From assembly GCA_011947345.1 (NCBI GenBank), contig JAAVTG010000934.1, positions 1 to 23,570 on the forward strand: 23,570 nucleotides of DNA, given 5' to 3'. Source of the DNA: Phytophthora quininea. Taxonomy: Eukaryota > Oomycota > Peronosporomycetes > Peronosporales > Peronosporaceae. Positions 10,600 through 21,400 of the stretch are shown in pieces. Each line of letters starts with the position of its first letter. The stretch's first letter is position 1. Under the pieces are notes generated by a model. The model was not told where the DNA came from and did no database searches. It worked only from the letters and a program-made list of their open reading frames with translations. A program made the position numbers and the translations under genes.

Positions 10600-11557
10600 A
10601 CTACTCTTTACCTTGATCTCACTATACACATGCAGAAAGGTACTCGAAGTTACTTTTGGTAACGATAGGGTTAACATATGCTTTAAGCTCGTCCTACTCA
10701 AACGTCCACCCGGGTTCACCTCGAACTATGAACAGCAGCGGTATATTATGGCCGTTTGCTCGAATCGAACACTACCGCCGGCCGGGAAGAAACATTCTGC
10801 CCTGCTATTATGGAAACTGACTTCCCGTTTTCTGACAACGTTTATCTTGTGGAACAGTCAAACTGTATGCTAGTCTCGTCCTTGTTGTAAATTGAGGTAG
10901 CATCCATGGATCCATAACTGGCACTGAATGCCGTGTCGTGCATCTTTTCCTACAGACAAGTACACACTGTAACGTCACAATTTGCAGTTAGAGTGCGCCA
11001 AAATTACACTTTAAGAAACAATTAGATGGTACAAAACACAGTTACTACGCCAGTAAGCAAACCGAAGGAGGAGCTGTAGCAGCCCGTCGTAAGCTGTCAC
11101 AACATATTTTTGCCCTCAATGTAGCCTTCATGCCAGTTGGGGTGTACCTCACGCGCTAAGTCGACCATGACTTTTGCGGTCAGTACGTTGCCGTTTGTTT
11201 AGTACCCTTTATGAAGGTTGGAAGCTCTTGACTAAACGGCACCATCTTTATGCGTTCTGAGCCGCGCGACAGACGATTCTCTCTCCTTCAGTACTTGCTG
11301 ACGTCCTGTCACTACCGTCACTTGATAAGGGTCGAATGAGGCACCCTCCTGCTCAGCAGCCTTCCGTTGACTCAAGCCCTCCAACGCACGCAGCGTTACC
11401 AGCTTCGCCTCGATTATGTAGCGCTTTCGGCATTTTTTTCGAGCACGAAGGCTGCGGTGGTAGCTTCGTGGTTCTGTTGCTCAGTGTCCTGCTGTTCAGC
11501 ATCGTCAAAACTGCCTCCATTTTGCCGAATATCGGTGTCAGCGTTGCTGCTCTGCAT
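10600..11557 (-). pseudogene. Decayed pogo/Tigger-like (CENP-B/jerky type) transposase
   Basis: Reading leftward from an ATG at 11557, pieces in shifting frames follow the usual order of this family. There is an acidic N terminus, then a helix-turn-helix-type region (RKRYIIEAKLVTLRALEGLS, then QRKAAEQEG), then KMVPFSQELPTFIKG, then AREVHPNWHEGYIEGK at 11165-11100, then AYDGLLQLLLRFAY. The start of the DDE domain appears at about 10920-10875 as DATSIYNKDET, and a VNPGGRLSRTSLK stretch follows near 10720. Several frameshifts and in-frame stops separate these pieces, and the rest of the catalytic domain is not seen. The family assignment comes from recalled motif order, not an alignment. The remnant is convergent with the unidentified plus-strand gene. 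Terminal repeats and a TA duplication were not found. Confidence 0.6.
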
Positions 11558-12186
11558 GATTCGTATTATTGACTATAAGTAGTAAAATCACACGGACTAA
11601 AAACGGACTTGCTTTTACTTCTTCTCGTGATTTGCTGGTGGCAGTGAGATTCTGTCCGTCGTAGTATGTATGGTTTATATTTTTGCGCGTACGTATTCAT
11701 TTATGTCTCGGTGGATACAGCATATCTGTCGCTCCGACAAGGGTGAGGGGCAGATATTCAAGGTAGTATCGTAATCGCAACATTGTTTTGAAGACAATCC
11801 CGGCTTTGGCTGCTTCGAATTAACCATAACAACATACAAATATGTTACTGACCGGATTGGCATCTCGCATACACTGTAATATAAGCCACTAAATAACTTT
11901 TAACACGCATTGCCTGTAACAACACGCATGGTCTCAAAGGGGACGATTTTAAAGTACTGTGATACTGCTATGAAATTTGGCATACTTATTGTTATCGGCC
12001 GAAGAAATAAAATGTCGAGTTCTCTTTAACATATTGTTTGGCATGTTTGAAGACAGGAGCATGTCACCGAGACGTCGTTGTTTCTCCTCGTACACCAAAA
12101 TTAAAAAAATCTGCTTTGTAGAAATCTGTTTTTCTCGGAAATGTGTATTTTACCGTAAAATTCCACATTGATTTTACACACGAAAC
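11558..12186. other. Intergenic region upstream of the small membrane-protein gene
   Basis: About 630 nt of AT-rich sequence without a supportable gene. Short frames at 11675-11863 and 11977-12171 have no recognisable content. The right end holds a palindromic block (listed separately) and probably the promoter of the gene starting at 12187. Confidence 0.5.
12147..12177. promoter_or_regulatory. Palindrome plus a third copy of ATTTTAC upstream of a start codon
   Basis: ATTTTAC-C-GTAAAAT is a perfect 15-nt palindrome at 12147-12161, and a third ATTTTAC follows at 12171-12177, ending 9 nt before the ATG at 12187. Such spacing could be a dimeric regulator site or a 5' UTR hairpin. The function is inferred from position and symmetry only. 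Confidence 0.35.
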
Positions 12187-12460
12187 ATGAGTGGCTACAC
12201 TCCTCCAGCGCGCGGCGTTAACGTCGGAGGCGGCAGTTCAATGGGTCGCGCAGTGTTCGCTGTCTGCGGGGGACTGGCAGGTGCGTACTACGGCTTCTAT
12301 CTGCAGAGCAAGTTCATCGAGGAGCGTCGGGTGCGTAACATTCAAAATGGTTCAAATTGCTGCGAAATAACTTCTAGAAAAATCCTTTCAGGTGAGGGCT
12401 CTTGTGGAGACGGAAGCTCGCAAACGACTCGGAGCTGAAGGCGTCAAACTCAACAACTAG
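12187..12460 (+). CDS. Small single-pass membrane protein, 70 aa, one intron
   Basis: Exon 1 is 12187-12330 (48 codons) and exon 2 is 12392-12460. They are separated by a 61-nt intron that starts GTGCGTAAC and ends CCTTTCAG, with phase 0 on both sides. The spliced protein starts MSGYTPPARGVNVGGGSSMG, has one glycine-rich hydrophobic helix (RAVFAVCGGLAGAYYGFYLQ, about residues 21-40) and ends in a charged tail (EERRVRALVETEARKR then LGAEGVKLNN). The size and layout resemble small organelle inner-membrane or ER subunits, but I cannot name a family. Reading through the intron instead gives an unrelated longer C terminus, which I consider wrong. The stop codon lies 29 nt from the stop of the convergent coiled-coil gene. 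Confidence 0.75.
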
Positions 12461-12489
12461 TGGGGAAATACAACTGTCTTCGCAATGTC

Positions 12490-15400
12490 TTACGTTGCAG
12501 ACGTTGGAAGTGAAATCTCGCGGACTGTGGACACTAATTGCAGCATTTGTTTCTGCTGCTGTACCAGGATCTCCACCAGTTTACGCTCCATCTGACGCAT
12601 TTCGTGCTCCTTCTCCTCTCTACGGGACCGCAAGGAGCTCAAAGTTTGCTCCACAGTGGCCACTTCGTTCTTCTTCTTCTCGATTCGTTCCAAAAGCGCT
12701 TCGAACTCTTCATTTAGTCGACGCTTCTTAGCAACGACGGCCATATTGAGACTGCTATTGGCGCTAGACTGCAGCATTAAGTCTCTTAGTGCTGCCTCGA
12801 CGGAGTGAGCTTCCGTTTGCAAGGCTTCCACGTCGCGTTCCAGAGCGATTTTCATCTCTTCCACTTCCTCTAGCTGCTTAGTCACGATAGAGATTTCGTT
12901 GGAGAGAACTGCGCTGGTACTTCGATGAGCAACCAGCTCGTCTCGACGGTAGTTGGTCAGCGTTTGGTTCATCTCGCCATGTTGCGACTGGACTTGAGTC
13001 CAAGTGTCGTGAACTCGAGTCATGACTTCTTTCCAGTGCGTCTTTTCACTCGTGAAGTCGTCTTGAAGTTGCCGGCATTTGGTTTCGAATTCAGTGCGAG
13101 AAACTTCGTTCCGTTGGGATTCATCAGCGATTTTCATCTTAGCACAGGAGATCAAGTGCAGTACGTGGAAGGCAGTTTGTTTCTGCTGCTTTTTGAAGTT
13201 CTCTTGGGCATCAAACTGTGCATCTTCGGCTTCTTCAAGAGCAGAACGCAAGCTGTTCAACTCCGATTCGAGATGTTCCTTTTGCTTCTTCAACTCGTTC
13301 ATGGCGCGTTCCACTTGCTCGATGAGCTTTTCGGAATCGTCCTGAACTTGCGTGATAGCGTCTTCTTGTTCTCGCAGCAGTCGAGTTTCCTGGTCGTGGA
13401 GTTGACTCTCAAGCTGATTCGCAAAATGTTCCTGGAGTTGCTTCAGTGCTGCGTTGTGCTCACTTGACAGCTCTCCACGAAGTGTGTTGATTTCTAGCTC
13501 GTGTGCACTGGCTGTGCTGGCTGAGAGAGCGGATAATTTATCTGTCCATGTCTTCTCAAGTTCTACGAGTTGGTTGTCGAAATCGTCCCGAAGTTTGCAG
13601 AGCTCGGTTTCCTTTTCTTCAATGACGGCAGATAATCGAGCTTCTTCATTGCGGAGCTTGCTTTCAAATTGGGTTTTCTGCTCTTCAAGCTGCTTCATCC
13701 ACTTGGCCGTCAACTCTTGTTCAAGTACTTCTGTGGTAGCGTCGAGATGTTCTTGCGCTCGTTCACGTTCCTGGGCTGTGATTTCTTCAGTCAGCTCTTG
13801 GATTGACTGTTGGTGCTGCTCTTCTAGTTGACTTTTGATCTCTGCAAGCTGAGCCTGGAACCGAATCTCGTGACGCTCTTCGGCAGCACGAATGGCTGCC
13901 AGAGCTTCTTGCTGGACTTTATCAATCTCCTCGCGTTGCTTCTCCTTGATTTGGGTGGCTGCTTGTTGCCATTCCTTCTCACGGTCTTGGAGGCCTTCGT
14001 TGTACGCCATTTTCTTTTCTACATGCTGACGTTCTTGGAGCTCCTCCATCGCTTTCTGCCATTTCGAAGTGCACTTTACGATGGCAGTTCCCTTCCGTTC
14101 GTTCATCTCTTTCTGCAGCGATTCGATTTGAGCGTTCGCCTTCTCTTCAGCCTGGGTAAGTGCGTCTTTAAGAGCGTGCTCGTGCTCCAGACGAAGTTGA
14201 TCCAGCTCCCCTTGCCAATGCTCGGTAAGTTTTGCTACTGCTTCCTCCATTTCGGTTTGATGCTGACGTGCTGTTGTTGTGGTGATAGATGCGTGGAAAC
14301 GTTATACCTTTGACTCTGCTCTTCCGAGACCATCGCAACTTGTTCAACAAATTGTTTCTCTTGCTCGGCCAATTCTTTTTCGTGGCGAGACTGAAAATGT
14401 TCCAGATCTTGTGCATGGACTGATACAAGCTTGCTTGTTTCGAAAGCGAGCTGTTCTTCATGTTTCTCTTGTTGAGTTTGGACTTTCGATCGAAGTTCTG
14501 CACGTTCAGTAGTCCAGCTCTCGTGTTTCGCTTCCCAGTCCTCTTTCAAGGCGCTGAGTTCGTCTTCAAAACTGGAAGACATGGCCTCGCACTTCTGCGT
14601 CAACTCTGCCATCTCCTCTGTAAGTTTGGCATTATTTTTCTGGAGGGTGCTGTTGATCGATGAGAGCTCCTGAATGGTGCTGTCTGCATTGTCTTCAGCC
14701 GATTTAGACAGCGAAGCGTATTGTTCCTTGATCTGCTTCATCTCCGCGGTATGTATCGCCGTCAGTTCCTCTTCCAGTTGAGACTTCTCCTGCAGATAGA
14801 ACTCGTTCAGTTCCTCACGATCTTTGTCATGTGCTTCTTTCATTTGCTTGATAGCTTCAAGGCGTTCATCGTGGAGCGTCTGCGTCATTTCGTCGCACTT
14901 TGCCATGTACTCTTCACGCAGTTTATCTTCAATCATAGCAAGTTCTTCTGACCGTCGTGTGTCCATCAGATTTTGCTGTCTAAAGAGGTTTGCAAGTATT
15001 TTCAAGTGCGTAAAGCCTCGGTGCTCTGATCGCAAGCGCCACAATTCAGCCTTCTCGGCTAGCACGAGAGCAAAGATGGCTGTGGCCTTGTCCTTATTGG
15101 CTTGAGCTTTATCCGTTGTAAATTTCTCTTCCAGTACAAGCATCTCTCCTTGAGTAGCTGCCAGCTTGCGGATATATTCTGTATTTTCACCTTCTAACCG
15201 CTTGATTTGCTTGTTCTTCTCCTCCTCCACAGCTTTGAGCGAATTCTTCACCACGGTCAGGGACTTTGACATGCGCTCACTTGCTTTTGGCATACGCTTG
15301 TTCCTTCACGCTGTCTTCTTTTGCTGCAAGTAATTGACCACGCATTTCGTTCACTTCGATCCGTGCTTTCTCGATCTCGTCACGTTCCAGCAACGCTTGT

Positions 15401-18352
15401 TCCCGAGCATCTGCGAATTTGGTTTGGACGTCTTTGAGCTGGCGAGCCAGCAACAGTTTGCCTTGTTCCAGACACTCGATCGTTCCTCGCAGTTCCTGCT
15501 CGTGGTTTTGTTTGTCCATTTTCAACTCGCTGATAGTCTTCTCACTGGTACGTAAAGCTTCTTCCATGGCGTCTTTCAGCTCCCGAATTTCGTACTGAAG
15601 ATCGCTGACTTGCTTTTGGCTTTTCTCCTTCAGTTCTTGTTGACCTTCTAGTTGGCTCTTGAGGTACTGCCGTTCGTTGTCAAGTCTGCGTAGAAGAGCT
15701 TCCATTTGGACTCGCTTGGTCTCTTCACTCGCGTTCATCACACTGATGGAGCCTGCTTTGGCAGCATCATGCTTGCGCTCTTCTTGCAGACTCTCCACTT
15801 GGCCTTCAGCATCCACAAGTTGCCGGGTAAGTCGCACATTCTCTTCGACCATTTTTTCCATGGCCAACTTCGCATTCGCTTCTTTGCTTTTCCACAGGGT
15901 CAGCTCTTGGACGAGATCCGTAACGTTAGCTTGCAGAGTCACGAGTTTGCCTTGTAAAGACGCTTGTTGAGTGGTCAGGACTTCTTTCTCTTGGATAAAC
16001 GCGCTCTCCACCCTCTCCGTTTGTCGTTTAAACGCTTCTTCCTGTTCAGCAAGAGCTTGTCGCTTCTCTTTCTTCATCTGCTCCATTGCGTTCGTGATCT
16101 GAGCCAAGTGACTGCCAAGTTCCTCTTTGCACTTCATCTCGGACGCGAGTTGAGCTTTCAAGTACTCGATCTTGTTGTTGAGATGTTTCTCCATAGCTTC
16201 GACGTCTTGTTGAGGCACGGAAGACGAATTCGCGACCATATTCAGCATCCCACTGGAGGTTTGTCCTAAATTCCGCTGCTGAATTTTTAACGCTGCCAGC
16301 TGACGCTCAAGGCGTTGATTCTTCTCCTCCAAGGCGACGACTTTGTTTTTTGTCAAGTCTTCGAGGATGCTTGCATTTTTCGCTTGCGTTGTAGCTACTT
16401 GTGCTTGGTTTTGAAGACTCAGCATCTGCATCTGGAAATTCTCAACTTGCTCCTTGGCGGAATGTTCACTAAGACGCAGCGCCTCCATATCCAGTTGATA
16501 TTTCTCGTGCAGCTTTTTGAGGTCTATTTGGTGGCTCTGAACGAGCTGCTTCTTGGTCAAATCTTTCTCTTTGTTGGCTTGGTCCAGTTGAGCATTGAGC
16601 GAGTCGATGGTTTCGATCAAGTGGGTCATTTCATCTGCCGAACTGCTTTGGTTCTCAGCTTGAGGCTTGGAAATACTTTGTTTGGAATGGAAACTGTATT
16701 CTAGCTCCAGAAGCTGCTTCCGAGCTTGATCGTCTTTTTCTTTGAGCATGGCTTTGCATTGAGACCGGGTCTGTAGAATATCTTGCTCCAATTTGTTTCT
16801 TTTCGATTCCACAGTGGCTAACTTTTGTTTCACTTGGGCCAATTCAGCTTCCAAACTTGCCACTTTTCCAGCATGTTGCTCATCATTGGAAAGCGAAGTC
16901 GTCGAGGATTGTTGATTGCCTTGACCACTCAAAATCTCGGAGCCTTTACGAGTTTTCTTTTCTTTTGGTCAGAAAGTAAACCTGGCAATGAAGGAAGCAC
17001 TGACCGTTCTCGAGCTCGTTGATCCACTAGAAGGTCTGTCTAAACTTTCATCTTGTTCGGGTCCGTGATGTTTTGCTTTTGGACTGGAATGCTTCGCCAG
17101 CTCGTCGAGAAACATTTTATCATATACGTCGCTGCATTTTCATCTGCTGTAGTCTCAACAGATTGTTCCACACCCACTACGAGGAGCAAAGCCTTTATCA
17201 CGAGCTTTGTTGATCTCCGAGTATACGCGATGGCAGTTGGCACACACCAAAACTTGCTTGTAGAATTGATTCGGATTCGATCGACCAAGTTCCATACGGA
17301 AAACGTTGTCTGCTTCCTGCCACTGCAAGGCCAGGTCGCTGTCACTTTGTTGTGAAGGTGAAACGTTCGTAGCCTCTCGTAGGAAGTCAAGTTCTGCATG
17401 AGCCAACATCAAGTTGTTATTTCCCATCTTGAATCGCTGGCCAGAGTCTTTTAGCACTCCATCGTCAATTCTGTCAAGTTATTGTTTTGATCACTTGTGT
17501 TGAATACTTTCACAAGCCTCGACAAACCAGACAAAGAAGCTAAAGAAGACTGGCAGAATTCTCCACGACATTTTGCAACGTTGTCACCTGCAATACCCGA
17601 AGTCTGGAGGTTTGGTAGCGCTGAATTCGATGATGTTTTGCTTGTAGAGTAACTCGACTCATATGGGTCAGCCACAGGCGTTCAGAGCTGTCCACCACAA
17701 ACTCAAACAAAGCTGAAGAAACTTTAAAGTCACTCAGGTAATTTACAATCGTAGCAGCTGCATGTTCCACTTCTTTCCGCAATCCAGGCGACAGTGTAAG
17801 CTCAGTTGATTCTTCACTGAAATACCCCGTTCTCTTTTGAACAATATAGTTCGACTTCGCAGCTTCAAACTGCACTGCAATATGACTCAGTTCGTCTCGA
17901 GTTGGAATAAATGCTTGCAATCCCTTGACGAACCCTTTCTTACTCCACGCTTCAAAGTCTTCCGCTCTTTTCCCATCGTCCAGAGCTCGTAGAAACTCGT
18001 CAAACTCGTGAAGACCCACCAACTGCCGCGTTCCGTCCCGAAACATCATCACAGCCACATAATCCTCATTTGTACCAGCATTTAACCTGCTCAGCTGCAA
18101 GAACCGCTCGCGGATCTTAGTCCCGGGTATGTTACCGTCTTTGAGCATGCGTTTGCGAGAAATGGCGCCGCTTTTCCCCGTAAAGAGCCACAGAACCGAG
18201 TCCAAGTCAGAGTCTTCGTCTTGAAAGATGACGGTGTCGGTCATCCGCACCAGACACTTCCTGCTGTCGCTCCAGAGCGCAGCATGGGCCCAATCCCATC
18301 CGAACGAAGCAGATCCGCCTGCAGAGCGGACCTGCTTGCGTCTCTTGCTCAT
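12490..18352 (-). CDS. Large coiled-coil protein (about 1,900 aa) with an N-terminal non-coil region
   Basis: The first ATG is at 18352 (MSKRRKQVRSAGG). Residues 1 to about 240 form a non-coiled domain (GWDWAHAALWSDSRKCLVRM, later VMMFRDGTRQLVGLHEFDEF). A Ser-rich stretch follows with KCRGEFC, then a CxxC segment (YKQVLVCANCHRVYSEINK, near residue 370). From about residue 480 to the TAA at 12490-12492 the protein is almost continuous Glu/Lys/Gln-rich heptads. The pieces shift frame at about 17642, 17476, 17173, 17121, 15285 and 14308. Putative introns are 16957-17004 (GTCAGT...GAAAAG, 48 nt, CTGAC branch point) and 14263-14307 (GTATAA...GTCAG, 45 nt). Good coding composition on both sides of each break argues for one gene with sequence errors. 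I cannot name the family. A structural role such as centrosome, basal body, cytoskeleton or vesicle tethering is inferred only from the architecture. It is divergent from the channel gene. Confidence 0.75.
14263..14307 (-). other. Putative 45-nt intron in the coiled-coil gene
   Basis: On the minus strand, GTATAACG follows the coding end EEQSQR, and CACGTCAG precedes HQTEMEEAVAK, which restores an uninterrupted coiled coil. The junction needs one extra G at the CC run 14307-14308. An alternative donor, GTCTCG at about 14330, gives exact phase and a 68-nt intron but removes part of the coil. cDNA would decide. Confidence 0.4.
16957..17004 (-). other. Putative 48-nt intron in the coiled-coil gene
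   Basis: On the minus strand, the coding text ends RPSSGSTSSRT, then GTCAGT starts an intron that contains CTGAC 13 nt before its AG. The next exon resumes in phase 0 as KTRKGSEILSGQ. The C at intron position 3 is unusual. The splice joins the CxxC region to the coiled coil and so makes one long gene rather than two. Confidence 0.5.
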
Positions 18353-18489
18353 GGTTCCAAGTAAAGTGAGGAGTTTCAATTTAGAGTGATGGTATCACTT
18401 CAATGATCATCACTCCCATAACGACCCTAGTAATTTTGGCTGTTCAGTGCCGTTGCGGCTGGATGCGTCGGTAGTAAGGTGGCGGAGCA
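18353..18489. promoter_or_regulatory. Bidirectional promoter region between divergent genes
   Basis: Only 137 nt separate the ATG of the coiled-coil gene (18352, minus) from the ATG of the channel gene (18490, plus). TCAATTT at 18376-18382 matches the oomycete initiator core TCAWTTY on the plus strand. TCATTG on the minus strand (plus 18402-18407) is a weaker counterpart. A perfect inverted repeat, AGTGAT-GGT-ATCACT, sits at 18385-18399 between them, and ATGATCAT at 18403-18410 is a second palindrome. The element assignment is inferred. Confidence 0.5.
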
Positions 18490-21400
18490 ATGAGCGATGT
18501 TGCTGTGGTCGCCACTTCAGACGACGAGCGCCAGATCGACCTTTTCCGAGACAAATTACGCGACGGAGACGTCACTGCTCGGCTGCATGGAGCTCGATGG
18601 GAACCTCTACACGGCGGTCTGAAACTTCTCGAAGACAAAGTGACGCTGGTCTGGGAGCGCACTCCGCTGCCATTCAGCGAGTATTTACCTCCGTGGCTGC
18701 TGCAGAAGTCCAATGCCAGCTCTTGCAGTGTGGTTCTAACCGACGTCAAAAGTGTTCGAACTGGACGACAAACCACTAACTTTGTGAGGACCATCAAGTA
18801 CCTGAAGCCGGAAGAGCTGCCCGAGAATGACGACAAGTGTCTGTCTCTGTGTTTTGACGCAGCCATCAAGACGTTCGACTTGGAGTTTGACGACGAGCAC
18901 GTTCGAGAGGTAGCGACTGCCTTCTTCCGACAAGCTGCAGGTGTGGGAATACCGATGACGAAACTGAAAATGTCGAGGATATTAAGCTGCCGAGTGGCTG
19001 GCCTACAAGATGCTACCAAGTGGTCTCGCATCCGTCGTTCGAGCTGGCTGTGTTGGTGTCCGTTGTCACGAGTATGACGTCTGTAGGGTGGCGTTCCTTT
19101 CGCTACATTTCCAACGACGGAGGGAATTCGGAGAAGTGGCGAGGTTCGGTATGTCGGTGTTGGAGTACGTGCTGCTGGCGTTTCTTACTCTTGAACAGAT
19201 CGCCAAAGTGATCGGATTTGAAGGAGTGATGCCGATGCTACGCAGTAAATGGGACGCGTTCGATTTGTGCATCGTGGCGATAAGTTGGCTGGCAGTACTC
19301 CCTGTGGCATCTCTGGCAGGTTTTAATTTGCTCTCTCTTCGAGTGTTTCGAGGCGTGCGGATCTTCAAGCGCTGGAAGAGTTTCCAAGAGACGATGGAGA
19401 CGTTCTTGGTGTCGTTACCGATGGCTGGTAATGCTGTACTGTGCTACTGCTACTATCTCTTCTTGTTCGCAATTCTTGGCATGTATCTCTTCAACGATTC
19501 CTTATCACATCGCTGCGCTGTGCAGATGGATTCCGACAGTTTTTCGCTCCGATGGGCGCTAGTGACGAGAAAACTTACGTGGCAGCAAACCCCGTTCGGT
19601 TCTGCCGGACAGACGATGAAGTTCCCGGATGTAAAGCCAATATGGAGTGTGTGGCCATGCCACCTCCTGACCGAGGCTACACAGGCTTCCACTCGTTCCA
19701 AGCTTCGTTTTTGACGGTCTTTTGATCACTTTGCGATCGGGATTTGGCCCATCACTGGATGGAGCACAACAAGCGTCTTCTGTCTTCGCCATCATTTATT
19801 TTATCGGTCTCGTGGTGTTCGTCAGCTACATGATCATGTCGCTCTTTGTCGGAATCGTACGAGGCAGCTACATCACCGTGTCGATTGTACGCACCGCCAA
19901 ACTGGAAGAACGAGAGAAACAATTGGAGAAATATTTAACCAAGAACCGCGTTCAATTTCCCAGAGGAACAGAAGCATTTCCAGACGTGATGCAAGTACTC
20001 GACGCCAAGTGGCAGATCTATCGAGCTCGCTTCACGCGATGGCTGTTGCAGTCGCCTTTATTCACTAGATCTGATGGTACGTTTCTGAGCTGGTGCAGAC
20101 TACGTCAAGAGCGGATATTCTTCCTGATCCCGCCGGGGAGTTCTCTCATGGACAGAATCTCCGTAATCGCCGAGTCGCTCGCCTTCGAGCACTTTATGAA
20201 CATCATCGTGTTCTTCAACTCGATCTTATTTGCACTCGAATATCACGGCATGAGTGAGAGTTATGCAGCTCGATTGTACATGATCGAGAACTTCCTGATG
20301 CTCGTGTACGGCACGGAATTCGTCGTCATTGGAGGTGCTGCGGGCGGTCTCTTCAACTACTTGCAGAACCCATGGAATCGACTGGACTTTGTGCTGCTCA
20401 CGATCGCCTGTGTGGAATTTCTTCTACTGAATTTCTCGGTACTGCGCTACGCCGACAGCTACGCTCGAGGTATCTTCGTACTGCGGTTGTTTCGGCTCGT
20501 AAGGCCGTTCCGAGTGGTGCGTCAGAACAACAAATTGCTGTTGGTATTAGACGCGATTCTTTCCAGTGTTCCTGCGTTCCTGAGCTCCATCGCGTTCCAC
20601 GTACTACTTAACAGCGTGTTTGCAGTCGTAGGGATGAATTTGTTTGGTGGAAACTTCCCACTGTCGATGCAGTCGCATTTCAACACGTTCAGCGACAGCA
20701 TGTTGACGTTGTTCAAGTTCTCGAATGGTGGTAGTATCTGGCCGATCTTCCACGCTTCACTCCAAGCTAGTTCGTTTGGCGTGGCGTTGTTGTACTATCT
20801 GGCCTACATTGTTCTGTGTCGCTTCCTGGCGTTGAATTTCATGCTGGTGGTGCTACTAAGAAACTTCGCCATGAAAGGTGACGAGCGACGTAAAACGTTG
20901 AGCGAACTCTTCCAAGACCGCATGTTTGCCATGCAGCGGATCCATCACTTTGACATCTACACGTTCGTGGAGGAATTCAGCAACTTGTACCAGGGGAAGT
21001 GATGAATGTCAGCTTGCCTGGGAGTGCGAAGAAGCGAATTGAACGAGCACTTTCAGCCTCAGAAGCGTTTAAAGCGCGGTTGTTCAATGTGCTGCCCACC
21101 GCAGACTTCCTCAAGCTGAAAGGCTACTACGGCACGACAAAGAACCACCACGACCGCAAATATATTCCCCTTGAACCGAAAGCAGCAACGGCTAATGGGA
21201 AGCACAAGAACCAAGCGATTGTGACTCCAATTGACGAGAAAGTAGGTTCCAATGCCGCGATTGTTCCCGTTCCGGTGGTTGAAATCCCAGACACGCCTGC
21301 CCCGGATGAATGGATTGGTTGGAACTCAAATGCAGACTCCACAGGTTACGTACGGCAGTTCTTGGATGGCCACTGGCTCATGTCGGACGTCTCGCTCTTC

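Noticed and set aside
10111..10719. 202-codon minus-strand open frame as a gene
   Set aside because: Its first part is the tail of the pogo-like remnant. The rest is antisense to the plus-strand coding-like acidic region (SSDYDLSDLDHNDD), which explains its valine-rich text.
12925..14313. Long plus-strand open frames opposite the coiled-coil gene
   Set aside because: They are Leu/Phe/Ser-rich mirror images of Glu/Lys codons on the minus strand and are not genes.
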